Shown here: piece by piece, positions 8,574 through 18,203 of the stretch
Numbering within the stretch: position 1 is the stretch's first letter
How the letters are laid out: each line of letters starts with the position of its first letter
Origin: Spiribacter halobius
Lineage (GTDB): Bacteria; Pseudomonadota; Gammaproteobacteria; Nitrococcales; Nitrococcaceae
Length of the DNA stretch: 64,000 bases
Direction of reading: 5' to 3'
NCBI RefSeq assembly: GCF_020883455.1
Contig: NZ_CP086615.1
Coordinates: 992,001-1,056,000 of the forward strand
Notes under the pieces: model-generated
The model's database searches: none
What the model was told of the DNA's origin: nothing
The model's input: only the letters and a program-made list of their open reading frames with translations
Position numbers and translations under genes: made by a program

Positions 8574-9746
8574 ATGGCCACCCGACGACTTACCGGTTCG
8601 GTCAACGATGCCCGCCTGCAGCGGCGCTACCGCGCGGAGCAGCGATTCCGGATCTACTGCGCCTCGGCGGTGCTGCTGGCGCTCGCCATCATCCTGACCT
8701 TCTTCAGCAACATCATCAGTCAGGGCTACACGGCGTTCTGGCATCACGAGGTGCAGGTGACGCTGGACTACAACGAGCGCGCCGCCCGCATCGGCACCTT
8801 CGCCCTGGACGAGGATCTGCGCGACATCGCCTCCCGCGGCGCGACGCGGGCGATCCCGCTACAGATGCGCAACAACCCCGAGCTGGCCGGTACCACCGAG
8901 ACCACCTGGGTGCCCGTGCGCGGCGAGATCGATCAGTACCTGAAGGGCGGCCGGGACCTCGAGCCCGAGCTGCGGCGGCAGGTGGACGCGCTGATGGAGC
9001 AGGGGGTGATCCAGAGCGGCTTCAACACGCGCTTCTTTACCGCCGGCGACTCCAAGCTGCCGGAGCTGGCGGGCATCCTGTCCGCCGCCATCGGCTCGCT
9101 CTATGTGCTGTTCGTCACGCTGCTGTTCGCCTTCCCGGTGGGGGTGATGTCGGCGATCTACCTGGAGGAGTTCGCCCCGGACAACCGCTTCACCCAGGCC
9201 ATCGAGGTCAACATCAACAACCTCGCGGCGGTGCCGTCGATCATCTTCGGCCTGCTCGGCCTGGCGGTGTTCATCAACTTCTTCGGCGTGCCGCGGTCCT
9301 CGGCCATGGCCGGCGGCCTGACTCTGGGCCTGATGACGCTGCCCATCATTATCATCAGCACGCGTGCGGCGCTGCGGGCGGTGCCGGATCCGATCCGCCT
9401 GGGCGCCTTCGCCATGGGCTGCTCGCGCTGGCAGGTGGTGCGTGACCATGTGCTGCCGGTGTCGCTGCCGGGCATCCTTACCGGCACCATCATCGGGCTG
9501 GCCCAGGCCATGGGCGAGACGGCGCCGCTGATCATCGTGGGCATGATCGCCTACATCCCCGAGGCCCCGACGGGTCTGTTCGAGTCGGCCACGGTGCTGC
9601 CCGCGCAGATATTCACCTGGGCCGGCGAGCCGGAGAAGGCCTACGTGGAGAAGACCGCGGCCGGCATCATCGTGCTGCTGGCCATCCTGCTCAGCCTGAA
9701 CGCTGCCGCGGTGCTGCTGCGGCGGAAGTTCGAACGTCGCTGGTAG
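8574..9746 (+). CDS. pstA: Phosphate ABC transporter permease PstA
   Basis: This 390-residue permease is the partner of PstC. One membrane helix near residues 28-46 is followed by a periplasmic insert of about 110 residues (roughly 50-160), then the conserved transmembrane core from ILSAAIGSLYVLFVTLLFAF onwards. The EAA loop is LGAFAMGCSRWQVVRDHVLPVSLPG. The large periplasmic insert goes with the longer PstC subgroup. The ATG at 8574 lies 9 bases after the pstC stop, indicating translational coupling. Confidence 0.94.
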   Translation: MATRRLTGSVNDARLQRRYRAEQRFRIYCASAVLLALAIILTFFSNIISQGYTAFWHHEVQVTLDYNERAARIGTFALDEDLRDIASRGATRAIPLQMRNNPELAGTTETTWVPVRGEIDQYLKGGRDLEPELRRQVDALMEQGVIQSGFNTRFFTAGDSKLPELAGILSAAIGSLYVLFVTLLFAFPVGVMSAIYLEEFAPDNRFTQAIEVNINNLAAVPSIIFGLLGLAVFINFFGVPRSSAMAGGLTLGLMTLPIIIISTRAALRAVPDPIRLGAFAMGCSRWQVVRDHVLPVSLPGILTGTIIGLAQAMGETAPLIIVGMIAYIPEAPTGLFESATVLPAQIFTWAGEPEKAYVEKTAAGIIVLLAILLSLNAAAVLLRRKFERRW

Positions 9747-9764
9747 CGACAGTCGAGGTGCCCC

Positions 9765-10613
9765 ATGTACTCTGATGCCACCACTGCCACGTCGCCCAAG
9801 ATGACGGTCAAGACTGATACCGAAGCCGCCGGCCGCCGCCGAGCCTCAGGTACACGCGACATCAAGGTCCGGGCCGAGAAGCTGAATCTCTGGTACGGCG
9901 ATACCCAGGCCCTGTTCGACGTGGACCTGGACGTCTATGCGCGCGAGGTCACCGCGCTCATCGGCCCCTCCGGCTGTGGCAAGTCGTCGTTCCTGCGCTG
10001 CCTCAACCGCATGAACGACCTCATCCCCAGCGTGCGCGTAGAGGGCCGGGTGACGCTGGATGACGAGGACATCTACGACCCGAGCGTGGACGTGGTCCAG
10101 CTGCGCAGCCATGTGGGCATGGTGTTCCAGAAGCCGAACCCGTTCCCGAAGAGCATCTACGAGAACATCGCCTATGCGCCACGCCTGCACGGCATCGTCA
10201 ACGGCCGGGCGGCGCTGGACGAGCTGGTGGAGAGCTCGCTGAAGCGTGCCGGGCTCTGGCGCGAGGTGGCGGACCGGCTGGACACGCCGGGTACCGAGCT
10301 CTCGGGCGGCCAGCAGCAGCGCCTGTGCATCGCCCGCGCAATCGCGGTGAATCCGGAGGTGATCCTCATGGACGAGCCGGCCTCGGCGCTGGATCCTCTG
10401 GCCACGGCCACCATCGAGGAGCTCATCGACGAGCTCAAGGACAACTACACCATCGTCATCGTTACCCACAATCTGCAGCAGGCGGCGCGAGTGGCGGGCT
10501 ACACGGCCTTCTTCCACATGGGCCGGATCATCGAGTTCAACGACACCGACACGCTGTTCACCAATCCGCGCGAGCAGCGCACCGAGGACTACATCACCGG
10601 CCGCTACGGCTGA
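9765..10613 (+). CDS. pstB: Phosphate ABC transporter ATP-binding protein PstB
   Basis: This 282-residue ABC ATPase energises phosphate uptake. It has Walker A GPSGCGKS (residues 67-74), a Q-loop in [11 protein letters not shown], the signature LSGGQQQR, Walker [14 protein letters not shown], and the switch His in [12 protein letters not shown]. It carries about 35 extra N-terminal residues, rich in Thr, Ala and Arg, before the standard PstB start; a downstream start cannot be excluded. It follows pstA by 18 bases and precedes phoU by 20. Confidence 0.96.
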   Translation: MYSDATTATSPKMTVKTDTEAAGRRRASGTRDIKVRAEKLNLWYGDTQALFDVDLDVYAREVTALIGPSGCGKSSFLRCLNRMNDLIPSVRVEGRVTLDDEDIYDPSVDVVQLRSHVGMVFQKPNPFPKSIYENIAYAPRLHGIVNGRAALDELVESSLKRAGLWREVADRLDTPGTELSGGQQQRLCIARAIAVNPEVILMDEPASALDPLATATIEELIDELKDNYTIVIVTHNLQQAARVAGYTAFFHMGRIIEFNDTDTLFTNPREQRTEDYITGRYG

Positions 10614-10633
10614 GCCGGCAGGGAGTGGCGGTC

Positions 10634-11356
10634 ATGGACAAGAAGGGTTTCTCCCAGCACATCTCCCAGCAGTACAACGAAGAGCTGGAGCAGATCATCA
10701 ACCGCGTCATGACCATGGGCGGCCTCGTGGAGCAGCAGCTCGAGACGGCCCTGGTGGCGCTGGTCGAGGGCGACTCCGAGAGCGGTGAGCGCGTGGTCAC
10801 CTCGGACTACCGCGTCAACGCCATGGAGGTGGAGCTCGACGAGGCCTGTACGCACGTGCTCGCCCGCCGGCAGCCGGCGGCCAGCGACCTGCGCCTGGTG
10901 CTCGCGGTGATCAAGACCATCACCGACCTCGAGCGAATCGGCGACGAGGCCGAGCGGGTAGGGCGCATGGCCCTGCATCTGCTGGAGGAGGACCGGCGCC
11001 GCAGCCCCATGGGCGAGATCCAGTCCCTCGGCGAGCAGATCAAGAAGATGCTGCACGGCGCCCTGGACGCCTTCGCCCGAATGGACGCCGAGCAGGCGGT
11101 GAAGGTCGCCCAGGAGGACATCAAGGCCGATGCCCAGTACGACGCCATCGTCCGGCATCTGGTGAAGTACCTGGAGGACCATCCGAAATCGGTGCCCCCG
11201 GTGCTGGATATCATGTGGGCGGCACGCTCGCTGGAGCGCATCGGCGACCGCTCCCGCAACATCTGCGAGTACGTGGTCTACTTCGTCCGCGGCAAGGACG
11301 TGCGGCACACGAGCTTCGAGCAGATGGCGGCGGAGGCGACGGGCGACCGGCGCTGA
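10634..11356 (+). CDS. phoU: Phosphate signalling protein PhoU
   Basis: This 240-residue all-helical protein has two PhoU repeats, each with an E/D-rich metal-binding motif (DLERIGDEAERVGRMA and SLERIGDRSRNICEYV). It links the Pst transporter to PhoR and keeps the Pho regulon off when phosphate is plentiful. The ATG at 10634 gives the family's usual start (MDKKGFSQHISQQYNEEL); the frame stays open further upstream inside pstB, but that part is out of frame with PstB and unlike PhoU. It is the last gene of the pst run and ends 96 bases before arsR. Confidence 0.96.
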   Translation: MDKKGFSQHISQQYNEELEQIINRVMTMGGLVEQQLETALVALVEGDSESGERVVTSDYRVNAMEVELDEACTHVLARRQPAASDLRLVLAVIKTITDLERIGDEAERVGRMALHLLEEDRRRSPMGEIQSLGEQIKKMLHGALDAFARMDAEQAVKVAQEDIKADAQYDAIVRHLVKYLEDHPKSVPPVLDIMWAARSLERIGDRSRNICEYVVYFVRGKDVRHTSFEQMAAEATGDRR

Positions 11357-11426
11357 GACCGGACAATACTTCCGAAACGATCAGTGATGCGGGGCGGGGC
11401 TGCAATCACGGCGTCATCGTGATCCA

Positions 11427-11450
11427 ATATATTCGTTGATACGGATATAT
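11427..11450. promoter_or_regulatory. Candidate ArsR operator
   Basis: ATATATTCGT (11427-11436), spacer TGAT, then ACGGATATAT (11441-11450) is an AT-rich inverted repeat with one mismatch in 10. It lies immediately before the arsR start in otherwise GC-rich DNA. It resembles known ATTCG-type ArsR sites and would block arsR transcription when bound. Confidence 0.65.
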
Positions 11451-11452
11451 GA

Positions 11453-11806
11453 ATGGATGGATCGATGGTGCCGGAACAGCTCTTCCATGCCCTGTCCGAC
11501 GGTACGCGGCTGCGTGCACTGGCGCTGCTGCATGCGGAGGGCGAGCTCTGCGTCTGCGAGCTCACCCATGCGCTGGAGCTCGCGCAGCCGAAGGTCTCGC
11601 GGCATCTCGCCCTGCTGCGGGATACCGGCGTGGTAAGCGACCGCCGCTCGGCGCGCTGGGTCTACTACCGCCTGGCCCCGGAGCTGCCCGCCTGGGCCCG
11701 CGCCGCCATCGGCGCCGCCGCCCAGGGCACCGCCGCGCAGCTGCTGGAGGACCGGGAGCGGCTGGCGACCATGCCCGGACGGCCTGAGGTGGGCCGCTGC
11801 GCCTGA
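11453..11806 (+). CDS. arsR: Arsenic-responsive transcriptional repressor ArsR
   Basis: This 117-residue winged-helix repressor of the ArsR/SmtB family has the arsenite-binding motif ELCVCEL (Cys33 and Cys35) at the start of the recognition region, followed by ALELAQPKVSRHLALLRDTGVV and the wing DRRSARWVYYRL. Binding of trivalent arsenic or antimony releases it from DNA. Two in-frame starts are possible, ATG 11453 and ATG 11465. The first overlaps the operator dyad closely, so the second (MVPEQLFHALSDG) may be the real one. arsC and acr3 follow on the same strand after a 136-bp gap holding a repeat. Confidence 0.92.
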   Translation: MDGSMVPEQLFHALSDGTRLRALALLHAEGELCVCELTHALELAQPKVSRHLALLRDTGVVSDRRSARWVYYRLAPELPAWARAAIGAAAQGTAAQLLEDRERLATMPGRPEVGRCA

Positions 11807-11845
11807 GCAGGCACCTGCCCGGTGCTCGCCGCACCAATCCGAGCG

Positions 11846-11918
11846 CGTAGGAGCGGCGCCCTCGCCGCGAGCAGTGCTGAACCGCAAGGAATTGCGCGCC
11901 GAGGGCGCCGCTCCTACG
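11846..11918. repeat. REP-like inverted repeat between arsR and arsC
   Basis: Perfect 19-base arms (11846-11864 and 11900-11918), each carrying the word GTAGGAGCGGCGCCCTCG or its complement, enclose 35 bases. The GTAGGAGCGGC core resembles REP sequences of pseudomonads and relatives. It fills most of the arsR-arsC gap and could act as a transcript-stabilising or terminating hairpin. Confidence 0.75.
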
Positions 11919-11942
11919 GGCTGATATGACTATGGAGGCAGC

Positions 11943-12392
11943 ATGACCCGTCAACGCCCCCGCGTCCTGTTTCTCTGCACGGGCAACGCCTGCCGCTCGC
12001 AGATGGCGGAGGGCTTCGCGCGGGCCCATCTGGGTGACGCCTTCGAGGTGCATTCCGCCGGCACCAGCCCCCACGGCGTCGACCCGCGGGCGGCCACGGT
12101 GATGGCCGAGCGCGGCATCGACCTCTCCGCGCACCGCTCGAAACACGTGGACGACCTGCACGGCCTGGATTTCGACTGGGTGGTGACCGTCTGCGACCGC
12201 GCCGCAGAGGCCTGTCCGGTGTTCCCCGGGGCCGCCCGCCGCCTGCACCGAAGCTTCGAGGACCCGCCGCGGCTGGCCCGCGAGGCGGCTACCGAGGCCG
12301 AGGCCCTCGCGCCCTACCGCCGGGTGCGTGACGAGATCGAGGCGTTCGTGCGCACCCTCCCGGAAACCCTGGCACAGGAGCACACCGCATGA
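11943..12392 (+). CDS. arsC: Arsenate reductase, thioredoxin-coupled low-molecular-weight phosphatase type
   Basis: This 149-residue cytoplasmic enzyme reduces arsenate to arsenite. The P-loop CTGNACRS (Cys12, Arg18) is the CX5R catalytic motif of low-molecular-weight tyrosine phosphatases. Cys84 and Cys91 ([10 protein letters not shown]) correspond to the redox pair Cys82/Cys89 of the thioredoxin-dependent ArsC of Staphylococcus and Bacillus. It is therefore not of the glutaredoxin-linked E. coli type. It overlaps acr3 by 4 bases (ATGA), indicating coupled translation and a joint detoxification role. Confidence 0.93.
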   Translation: MTRQRPRVLFLCTGNACRSQMAEGFARAHLGDAFEVHSAGTSPHGVDPRAATVMAERGIDLSAHRSKHVDDLHGLDFDWVVTVCDRAAEACPVFPGAARRLHRSFEDPPRLAREAATEAEALAPYRRVRDEIEAFVRTLPETLAQEHTA

Positions 12393-13519
12393 GCGAAGCC
12401 GTGGGCAAGCGCATGGGTCTGCTGGACCGCTATCTGACCCTGTGGATCCTGCTGGCGATGCTGGCGGGCGTGGCACTGGGGCGGCTGGTACCGTCGATTG
12501 CCGATCTGATCAACCGCATGGAGGTGGGCACCACCAACCTCCCCATCGCCATCGGCCTCATCCTGATGATGTACCCGCCGCTGGCGAAGGTGCGCTACGA
12601 GCTGCTGCCGGCGGTATTCCGCGACCTCCGCATACTCGGCATCTCGCTGTTCCAGAACTGGCTAGTGGGTCCGGTGCTGATGTTCGCCCTGGCCCTGCTG
12701 TTCCTGCACGACTACCCCGAGTACATGACGGGGCTGATTCTGGTGGGGCTCGCCCGCTGCATCGCCATGGTGCTGGTTTGGAACGACCTCGCGGACGGCA
12801 GCAGCGAGTACGGGGCCGCGCTGGTGGCGCTGAACAGCCTCTTTCAGGTGTTTCTCTACGGGGCCTACGCCTGGGTGTTTATCACCGTGCTGCCCACCTG
12901 GTTCGGCATGGCCGGCTCGGTCGTGGACATCTCCATCGGCGAGGTCTTCCAGAGCGTGATGATCTACCTCGGCATCCCCTTCGCCGCGGGGATCGCGAGC
13001 CGGGTCGTCCTCACCCGCACCCACGGCGAGCGCTGGTACGACGAGGTCTTCATTCCGCGCGTCTCGCCGATCACGCTGGTGGCGTTGCTGTTCACGATCA
13101 TCGTGATGTTCAGCCTCAAGGGCGAGGCCATCGTCGAGATTCCGCTCGACGTCGCCCGCATCGCGGTACCGCTGGCGGCCTACTTCGCCCTGATGTTTCT
13201 GGTGAGCTTCTGGCTCGCCTGGAAGGCCGGCGCCGACTACCCCCGCAGCGCCACGCTCGCCTTCACCGCCTCCGGCAACAACTTCGAGCTGGCCATCGCC
13301 GTCGCCATCGCGGTGTTCGGCATCAACTCCGGTGTGGCGTTCGCGGCCGTCATCGGCCCGCTGGTGGAGGTGCCGGTGCTGATCGGCCTGGTGCACGTCG
13401 CGCTGTACTTCCGGCGCCGGTTCTATGCCGGGCGGGAGGAGGCCGGCGCTGAACCGGCGGGCGCCGGACGCACGAACGCCGAGCCGGCGCGTGCCGGCGG
13501 CGGTGACGCCCCGCGCTGA
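12389..13519 (+). CDS. acr3: Arsenite efflux carrier Acr3
   Basis: This 376-residue inner-membrane protein of the ACR3/BASS superfamily has about ten hydrophobic segments starting at [20 protein letters not shown]. The conserved arsenite-binding Cys is in [19 protein letters not shown], and the late helix [21 protein letters not shown] is typical of the family. It exports arsenite using the proton motive force. The last 30 residues are a Pro/Ala/Gly/Glu-rich tail. The ATG overlaps the arsC stop. It converges on the HAD phosphatase gene 19 bp away. Confidence 0.95.
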   Translation: MSEAVGKRMGLLDRYLTLWILLAMLAGVALGRLVPSIADLINRMEVGTTNLPIAIGLILMMYPPLAKVRYELLPAVFRDLRILGISLFQNWLVGPVLMFALALLFLHDYPEYMTGLILVGLARCIAMVLVWNDLADGSSEYGAALVALNSLFQVFLYGAYAWVFITVLPTWFGMAGSVVDISIGEVFQSVMIYLGIPFAAGIASRVVLTRTHGERWYDEVFIPRVSPITLVALLFTIIVMFSLKGEAIVEIPLDVARIAVPLAAYFALMFLVSFWLAWKAGADYPRSATLAFTASGNNFELAIAVAIAVFGINSGVAFAAVIGPLVEVPVLIGLVHVALYFRRRFYAGREEAGAEPAGAGRTNAEPARAGGGDAPR

Positions 13520-13538
13520 GGCGGCGTCCCGGTGCCGG

Positions 13539-14333
13539 TTACGCCGTGCCGGTGCCGCCAAGGGCTGCGGTGAGGCGCTCGGTGACCGCGCGGATATCGG
13601 GAAGCCGAAGCGCCGGGGCCACCGGCGTGACGCGGGGTATCGGGCTGCCGGTCTCCACCAGTACGGAAGGGACGCCGGCCGCCCGGGCGCCGACGATGTC
13701 CGTATCCACGGTATCGCCAACCATCACCGCCTGCCCCGGGGCGATGCCCAGCTGCTCCAGGGCGTAGCGGAAGATCCAGGGATTCGGCTTGCCGATGGTG
13801 GGGATGAGCCGGCCGGTGGCGTACTCCAGGAAGGCGATAATGGCGCCGCACTCCGGCTCGTAGCCGCCGGCCACCGGGATCAGGCGGTCGGCGTTGGTGG
13901 CCACCGCCTGCGTGCCGGGCCGCAGCAGGTGGTTCACCGCTCCGCAGAGGTCGCGGTAAGCGAGATCAGCGTCTATACCGATGATCAGCATGTCCGCGTC
14001 CGCGCGCTCCTCGAGCCCGCGGGCGAGCAGACACTCGCGGAGGGGAGCGCTGCCAAGCATGGCGAACCGCCCATGACTGTGACGGACCAGCCACTCCGCC
14101 GTCGCGCTGCCGGCGGTGACGATGCGTGCCGCGGGCAGCTCGATGCCCATGCCGGCGAGCTTGCGCTCGTAGGCCTCGGGGGTCGCCCGGGCGTTATTGG
14201 TAAGCGCGCAGCAGGGCAGGCCGTGTTCGGCCAGTACCCGGAAGAACTCCCGTGCCCCGGGCAGCACCGCGCCGCTGCGGTAGATCACCCCGTCCAGGTC
14301 GAGCAGCACGCCCCGGACCCTGCTCCATTCCAT
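13539..14333 (-). CDS. HAD-superfamily subclass IIA phosphatase (NagD/PGP-like)
   Basis: This cytoplasmic phosphatase has about 264 residues. It has the nucleophile motif DLDGVIY, motif II in CALTNNARATPEAY, and motif IV VMVGDTVDTDIVGARAAG, plus a C2-type cap (FAMLGSAPLRECLL to YEPECGAIIAF) as in NagD and phosphoglycolate/nitrophenyl phosphatases. The frame is open further upstream, but the ATG at 14333 has GGAGG about 9 bases upstream and gives the family's normal start (MEWSRVRGVLLDLDG). It stands opposite to and between acr3 and phnD, the only opposing gene in the pho-ars-phn run. It may release phosphate from imported or internal phosphoesters; the substrate is unknown. Confidence 0.85.
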   Translation of the reverse strand: MEWSRVRGVLLDLDGVIYRSGAVLPGAREFFRVLAEHGLPCCALTNNARATPEAYERKLAGMGIELPAARIVTAGSATAEWLVRHSHGRFAMLGSAPLRECLLARGLEERADADMLIIGIDADLAYRDLCGAVNHLLRPGTQAVATNADRLIPVAGGYEPECGAIIAFLEYATGRLIPTIGKPNPWIFRYALEQLGIAPGQAVMVGDTVDTDIVGARAAGVPSVLVETGSPIPRVTPVAPALRLPDIRAVTERLTAALGGTGTA

Positions 14334-14418
14334 CACCACCTCGCCTCCCGCGCCTGCAAGCCGCCGAGCATAGAGCCGGCGTGGCCGCCGCGAAAGCGGG
14401 CCGTGCGGCATCGCCGGC

Positions 14419-14458
14419 CTGTCATCGGATCGCAATCAAACCTTCAGCCCACTGTCAC
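14419..14458 (+). promoter_or_regulatory. Phased Pho-box-like half sites upstream of phnD
   Basis: Four 7-base blocks start exactly 11 bases apart: CTGTCAT (14419), TCGCAAT (14430), CCTTCAG (14441) and CTGTCAC (14452). The first and last match the PhoB half-site consensus well; the middle two are weak. A -10-like TACACT lies at 14481-14486. The spacing favours a PhoB-controlled phn promoter, but the distance from box to -10 is longer than usual. Confidence 0.5.
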
Positions 14459-14563
14459 GGGAGTGGCTGCGGCGGCCTTCTACACTACGGCGCGTGGCGC
14501 CCGCAGCCGCGGCGCCGCTATCCGCAACCGGCCTGTCCAACGTCAGCAACGGAGACCGACATC

Positions 14564-15571
14564 ATGTTCTCGATGCGAGCCGAGGGGAGCCTCCCCGCCA
14601 GCCTGTTCGGCGCCGCCATTGCCGGTGCGCTGCTGTTTGGCGCCTCGCAGGCGCCCGCGCAGATGACCGAATGCGTGCACCGCGGTGACCTGGCCGAGCG
14701 CTACTGCGACGACGACCTCGACCTGGTGGCGGATCTGCCGCTGGACGAATCCGAGTGGGAGGATCCGGACACGCTGTTCTTCTCCTACGTGCCGGTGGAG
14801 GACCCCGCCATCTACGCCGACGTCTTCGAGCCGTTCATTGCCCATCTCGAGGAGGTGACCGGCAAGGACGTGCGCTACTTCTCCGCCCAGTCCTATGCGG
14901 CACAGATCGAGGCCCTGCGCAGCGGCCGGCTGCACGTGGCGGGCCTGTCCACCGGTTCCGTGCCCTTCGGCGTGAACATCGGCGGCTTCGTGCCGTTTAC
15001 CATCATGGGTACGGACGAGGGTCAGTACGGCTACCGCATGCAGGTGATCACCCACCGCGACAGCGGCATCGAGTCGCTGGACGACCTGCGTGGCGAGACG
15101 GTCGCGCACACTGAGCAGGCCTCGAACTCCGGCAACCAGGCGCCGCGGGCGTTGCTCGCCGAGCAGGGCGTGGTGCCGGGCGAGGACTACGAAGTGGTCT
15201 ACTCCGGCGGCCACGATCGCAGCATCCTGGGCGTGGCGAACCAGGACTACGTGGCGGCGCCGGTGGCCTCCTCGGTGCTCGACCGCATGGCCGACCGGGG
15301 CGTGGTGGACCGCGAGGACCTGCGGGTGATCTTCGAGACCGCCTCCTTCCCCACGACCGGCTTCGGGCACGCGCACAACCTGCACCCCAGGGTGGCGCAG
15401 CTCGTGAAAAAGGCCTTCTTCACCTTCGACTTCGAGGGGACCAGCGTCGGCGAGGAGTTCACGGACGCCGATCAGTTCATCCCCATCACCTATCGTCAGC
15501 ACTGGGTGGATATCCGCACCATCCAGCGCGCCAACGACGTCGAGTACACCCAGGACGCCCTGTCCGAGTAA
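14564..15571 (+). CDS. phnD: PhnD-type periplasmic binding protein of a phosphonate/phosphite-family ABC importer
   Basis: This 335-residue periplasmic binding protein has an N-terminal signal sequence (about residues 10-33, [20 protein letters not shown]). The PhnD/PtxB fold is shown by [44 protein letters not shown], and the ligand-loop motif [14 protein letters not shown] (compare SNSG in PhnD and PtxB). The start is ATG 14564 with GGAGA 8 bases upstream. It heads phnD-phnC-phnE-phnE. No C-P lyase genes are nearby, so the ligand may be phosphonate, phosphite or phosphate rather than a compound degraded by this locus. AioX, 5-6 kb away, belongs to the same binding-protein superfamily. Confidence 0.9.
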   Translation: MFSMRAEGSLPASLFGAAIAGALLFGASQAPAQMTECVHRGDLAERYCDDDLDLVADLPLDESEWEDPDTLFFSYVPVEDPAIYADVFEPFIAHLEEVTGKDVRYFSAQSYAAQIEALRSGRLHVAGLSTGSVPFGVNIGGFVPFTIMGTDEGQYGYRMQVITHRDSGIESLDDLRGETVAHTEQASNSGNQAPRALLAEQGVVPGEDYEVVYSGGHDRSILGVANQDYVAAPVASSVLDRMADRGVVDREDLRVIFETASFPTTGFGHAHNLHPRVAQLVKKAFFTFDFEGTSVGEEFTDADQFIPITYRQHWVDIRTIQRANDVEYTQDALSE

Positions 15572-15647
15572 GGGGCCATGCGAACGGGGCCGGCGGCGGC
15601 TGAAGCCACCGCCGGTTCCCGTCGTTGCCGCCCCCGGGAGCCGGCTG

Positions 15648-16454
15648 ATGCTTGAGATCAATGACCTGGTCAAGACCTACCCGGATGGCCAGCAGGCGCT
15701 GCGCGGCTGCAGCCTCACGGTGCCGGCCGCCGAAGTGGTGGCGATCATCGGCCCCTCGGGCGCCGGCAAGAGCACGTTCATTCGCTGCATCAACCGTCTG
15801 GTCACCCCGACCGGCGGCAGCATCCGCCTCGATGGCGAGGAGCTCACCACGCACCGCGAGCGCCGCCTGCGCGAGACACGGCGCCAGATCGGCATGATTT
15901 TCCAGGAGTTCAACCTCATCGAGCGCCTGACGGTCATGGAGAACGTCCTCGCCGGGCGGCTTGGCTCCGTGGGGTTCCTGCAGGCGTTCCTGCGCCGGTT
16001 CCCGGCGCAGGATGTGGAGCGTGCCTTCGAGCTGCTGGAGCGGGTCGGCCTCGGCGGCTACGAGAACAGCCGGGCGGACGCGCTCTCCGGCGGCCAGCGC
16101 CAGCGCGTGGGCATTGCCCGCGCGCTTATGCAGGAGCCCCGCCTGCTGCTGGTGGACGAGCCCACGTCGTCGCTGGACCCGAAGGTGGCACGCTCGATCA
16201 TGGCGCTGATCTGCGAGCTTGCCGGCGAGCGGCGGATCCCGGCGCTCATCAACATTCACGACGTCGGGCTCGCCCTGGGTTTCGCGCAGCGCGTCGTCGG
16301 GCTGAATGCGGGCAGCGTGGTCTTCGACGGACCGCCGTCCGCGGTGGACGAGGCCGTGCTCACCCGCATCTATGGTGCCGACGACTGGCGTGACGCCTTC
16401 CGCCAGGAGGGCGAGGAGGATCGTCACCTGGGCTCGCGGGAGGCGGTCTCGTGA
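15648..16454 (+). CDS. phnC: ABC importer ATP-binding protein PhnC
   Basis: This 268-residue ABC ATPase has Walker A GPSGAGKS (about residues 38-45), Q-loop [10 protein letters not shown], signature LSGGQRQR, Walker [14 protein letters not shown], and switch His in [10 protein letters not shown]. The sequence [15 protein letters not shown] is typical of PhnC. It energises uptake by PhnD and the two PhnE permeases. The ATG at 15648 lies 76 bp after phnD, and the 3' end overlaps phnE by 4 bases. Confidence 0.92.
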   Translation: MLEINDLVKTYPDGQQALRGCSLTVPAAEVVAIIGPSGAGKSTFIRCINRLVTPTGGSIRLDGEELTTHRERRLRETRRQIGMIFQEFNLIERLTVMENVLAGRLGSVGFLQAFLRRFPAQDVERAFELLERVGLGGYENSRADALSGGQRQRVGIARALMQEPRLLLVDEPTSSLDPKVARSIMALICELAGERRIPALINIHDVGLALGFAQRVVGLNAGSVVFDGPPSAVDEAVLTRIYGADDWRDAFRQEGEEDRHLGSREAVS

Positions 16455-17254
16455 GCGTGACCGCCGCCGCCCCGCGGCGCTGGCGCCGGCCGCCGCTGAT
16501 CGCCAGTCCGCTGCTGCGCTGGCTCGCGCTGGCGGGCACCGTCGCCTATCTCGTGTTCGCACTCCTGGACATGGAGTTCGACTACGCGCGCTTCGTGAGC
16601 GGCATCCCGCGCGGCGTGGACATGCTCGCGTCCATGGTCCCGCCGGACTTCAGCCGCTGGCGCCTGCTGCTGGACGGTCTCCTGGAGAGCCTGCAGATGG
16701 CTTTCTTTGCGACCGCCATCGGCGTCGTGCTCAGCATCCCGATCGCGGTGGGCGCCGCCACCAACGTCGCTCCGCGCTGGCTGTACGCGGTCTGCCGGGC
16801 CTACATCGGGCTCTCGCGGACCTTCCCGGAGGTGCTGATCGCCATCTTCTTCGTCAAGGCCTTCGGCTTCGGCGCGTTTGCCGGGGTGCTGACACTGGTG
16901 ATCGCCTCCACCGGCTTCGTCGGCAAGCTCCTCGCCGAGGAGATCGAGGCCATCGACCCCGGCCAGGTGGAGGCCATGCGGGCCACCGGCGCCGGCCCCC
17001 TCGGCGTGCTCCTGTTCGGCGTCGCGCCACAGGTGATGCCGCGCTACATCGGGCTCGTCATCTACCGCCTCGACATCAACCTGCGGGAGTCCACGATTCT
17101 CGGCATCGTGGGTGCGGGTGGCGTCGGGGCCGTCCTCTACAACTCCTTCGCCCGCTACGAGTACGACTTCTCGCTCGCCATCCTGCTCGCGATCATCGCG
17201 GTGGTCCTGGTGGCCGAGTGGTTCAGTGGCTTCGTGCGGGCCCGGATCAAATGA
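16451..17254 (+). CDS. phnE: ABC importer permease PhnE (first copy)
   Basis: This 267-residue inner-membrane permease has about six hydrophobic segments. The EAA loop is visible as [30 protein letters not shown] and the C-terminal signature as [17 protein letters not shown]. It starts inside the phnC stop region (GTGAGC at 16451) and ends in a 4-base overlap with the second phnE. Two different PhnE subunits, as here, occur in many phnCDEE operons and would form a heterodimeric channel. Confidence 0.91.
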   Translation: MSVTAAAPRRWRRPPLIASPLLRWLALAGTVAYLVFALLDMEFDYARFVSGIPRGVDMLASMVPPDFSRWRLLLDGLLESLQMAFFATAIGVVLSIPIAVGAATNVAPRWLYAVCRAYIGLSRTFPEVLIAIFFVKAFGFGAFAGVLTLVIASTGFVGKLLAEEIEAIDPGQVEAMRATGAGPLGVLLFGVAPQVMPRYIGLVIYRLDINLRESTILGIVGAGGVGAVLYNSFARYEYDFSLAILLAIIAVVLVAEWFSGFVRARIK

Positions 17255-18069
17255 GCAGCGCAGCAGAGATCCGCCAGCGTGCCGGCGCCAAGGCCTGGCA
17301 GCGGCACACACCGCGCGAGCGGCTGGCCCGTTTCGCCGCCTATCTGGCGGCGGTGGCGGTCATCGTCTGGTCGGCGACCACGCTGGATATCCACTGGCCG
17401 TTCGTGCTCGACGCCCCGGCCCAGGTGGCGGACCTCGCCGACCGCATGGTGCCGCCGGACTGGCCGTACTTCCTGCAGATCATCGCCCCGATGGTGGAGA
17501 CCATCAACATCGCCACCCTGGGCACCATCCTGGGGGCGGCGCTGTCGGTGCCGGTGGCCCTGCTCGCGGCGCAGAACACGACGGTCAACCAGGCGACGCT
17601 GTGGCTCGCGCGGGTCATCGTCGTTGGCTCACGCTCGGTGAACGAGCTGGTCTGGGCGCTGCTCTTCGGCGTGGTCTTCGGGCCCGGGCCGACCGCCGGC
17701 ATGGTGGCCATCGCCGTCTCGTCCGTCGGGTTCACCAGCAAGCTCATCGCCGAGGGCATCGAGGAAATCGACGAGGGGCAGGTGGACGCCATCCGCGCCA
17801 CCGGTGCCGGGCGTGGCCAGGTGCTGATCTACGGCGTGCTGCCACAGGTCATGCCCACCATCATCGGCGTGCTCACCTTCCGCTGGGATATCAACATCCG
17901 CCAGTCCTCGATCATCGGCCTGGTGGGCGCCGGCGGTATCGGCATTACCCTCAATAACCAGATGAACAGCTTCGCCTGGGACAACGTGACGGTGATCCTG
18001 ATCGCCATCTTCGCCGTGGTGATGGCGAGCGAGTGGGTGTCTGCGAAGCTGCGCGCGCGGGCAACCTGA
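17251..18069 (+). CDS. phnE: ABC importer permease PhnE (second copy)
   Basis: This 272-residue permease is homologous to the preceding gene. Shared motifs are PPDWPYFLQIIAPMVETINIA, the EAA loop IDEGQVDAIRATGAGRGQVLIYGVLPQVMP, and LVGAGGIGITLNNQM. The start ATGAGCAGC at 17251 overlaps the stop of the first phnE. It is the last gene of the phn run. Its stop lies 134 bp from the convergent aioR end, a gap with only short GC palindromes and no ORF. Confidence 0.92.
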   Translation: MSSAAEIRQRAGAKAWQRHTPRERLARFAAYLAAVAVIVWSATTLDIHWPFVLDAPAQVADLADRMVPPDWPYFLQIIAPMVETINIATLGTILGAALSVPVALLAAQNTTVNQATLWLARVIVVGSRSVNELVWALLFGVVFGPGPTAGMVAIAVSSVGFTSKLIAEGIEEIDEGQVDAIRATGAGRGQVLIYGVLPQVMPTIIGVLTFRWDINIRQSSIIGLVGAGGIGITLNNQMNSFAWDNVTVILIAIFAVVMASEWVSAKLRARAT

Positions 18070-18203
18070 GGTCAGCCCTCGGGTCGGAGCGCAGCTGCGC
18101 TGCGCCAGGGTGCCTGCAACGGCGCTCTCCAGAGAGACGCGTGCAGCGCAGCCACGCCGCCACCGGGCGAGACGGGGTTTCTGTGCCACTTTGGCGCCGA
18201 TCC

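Noticed and set aside
7146-8747. 533-codon reverse-strand frame over pstC
   Set aside because: Composition (runs of Asp, His, Gln, Arg) and full overlap with pstC show it to be an antisense shadow.
10325-10633. N-terminal extension of PhoU inside pstB
   Set aside because: The added 103 codons are read out of frame with PstB and have no PhoU similarity; the ATG at 10634 fits the family.
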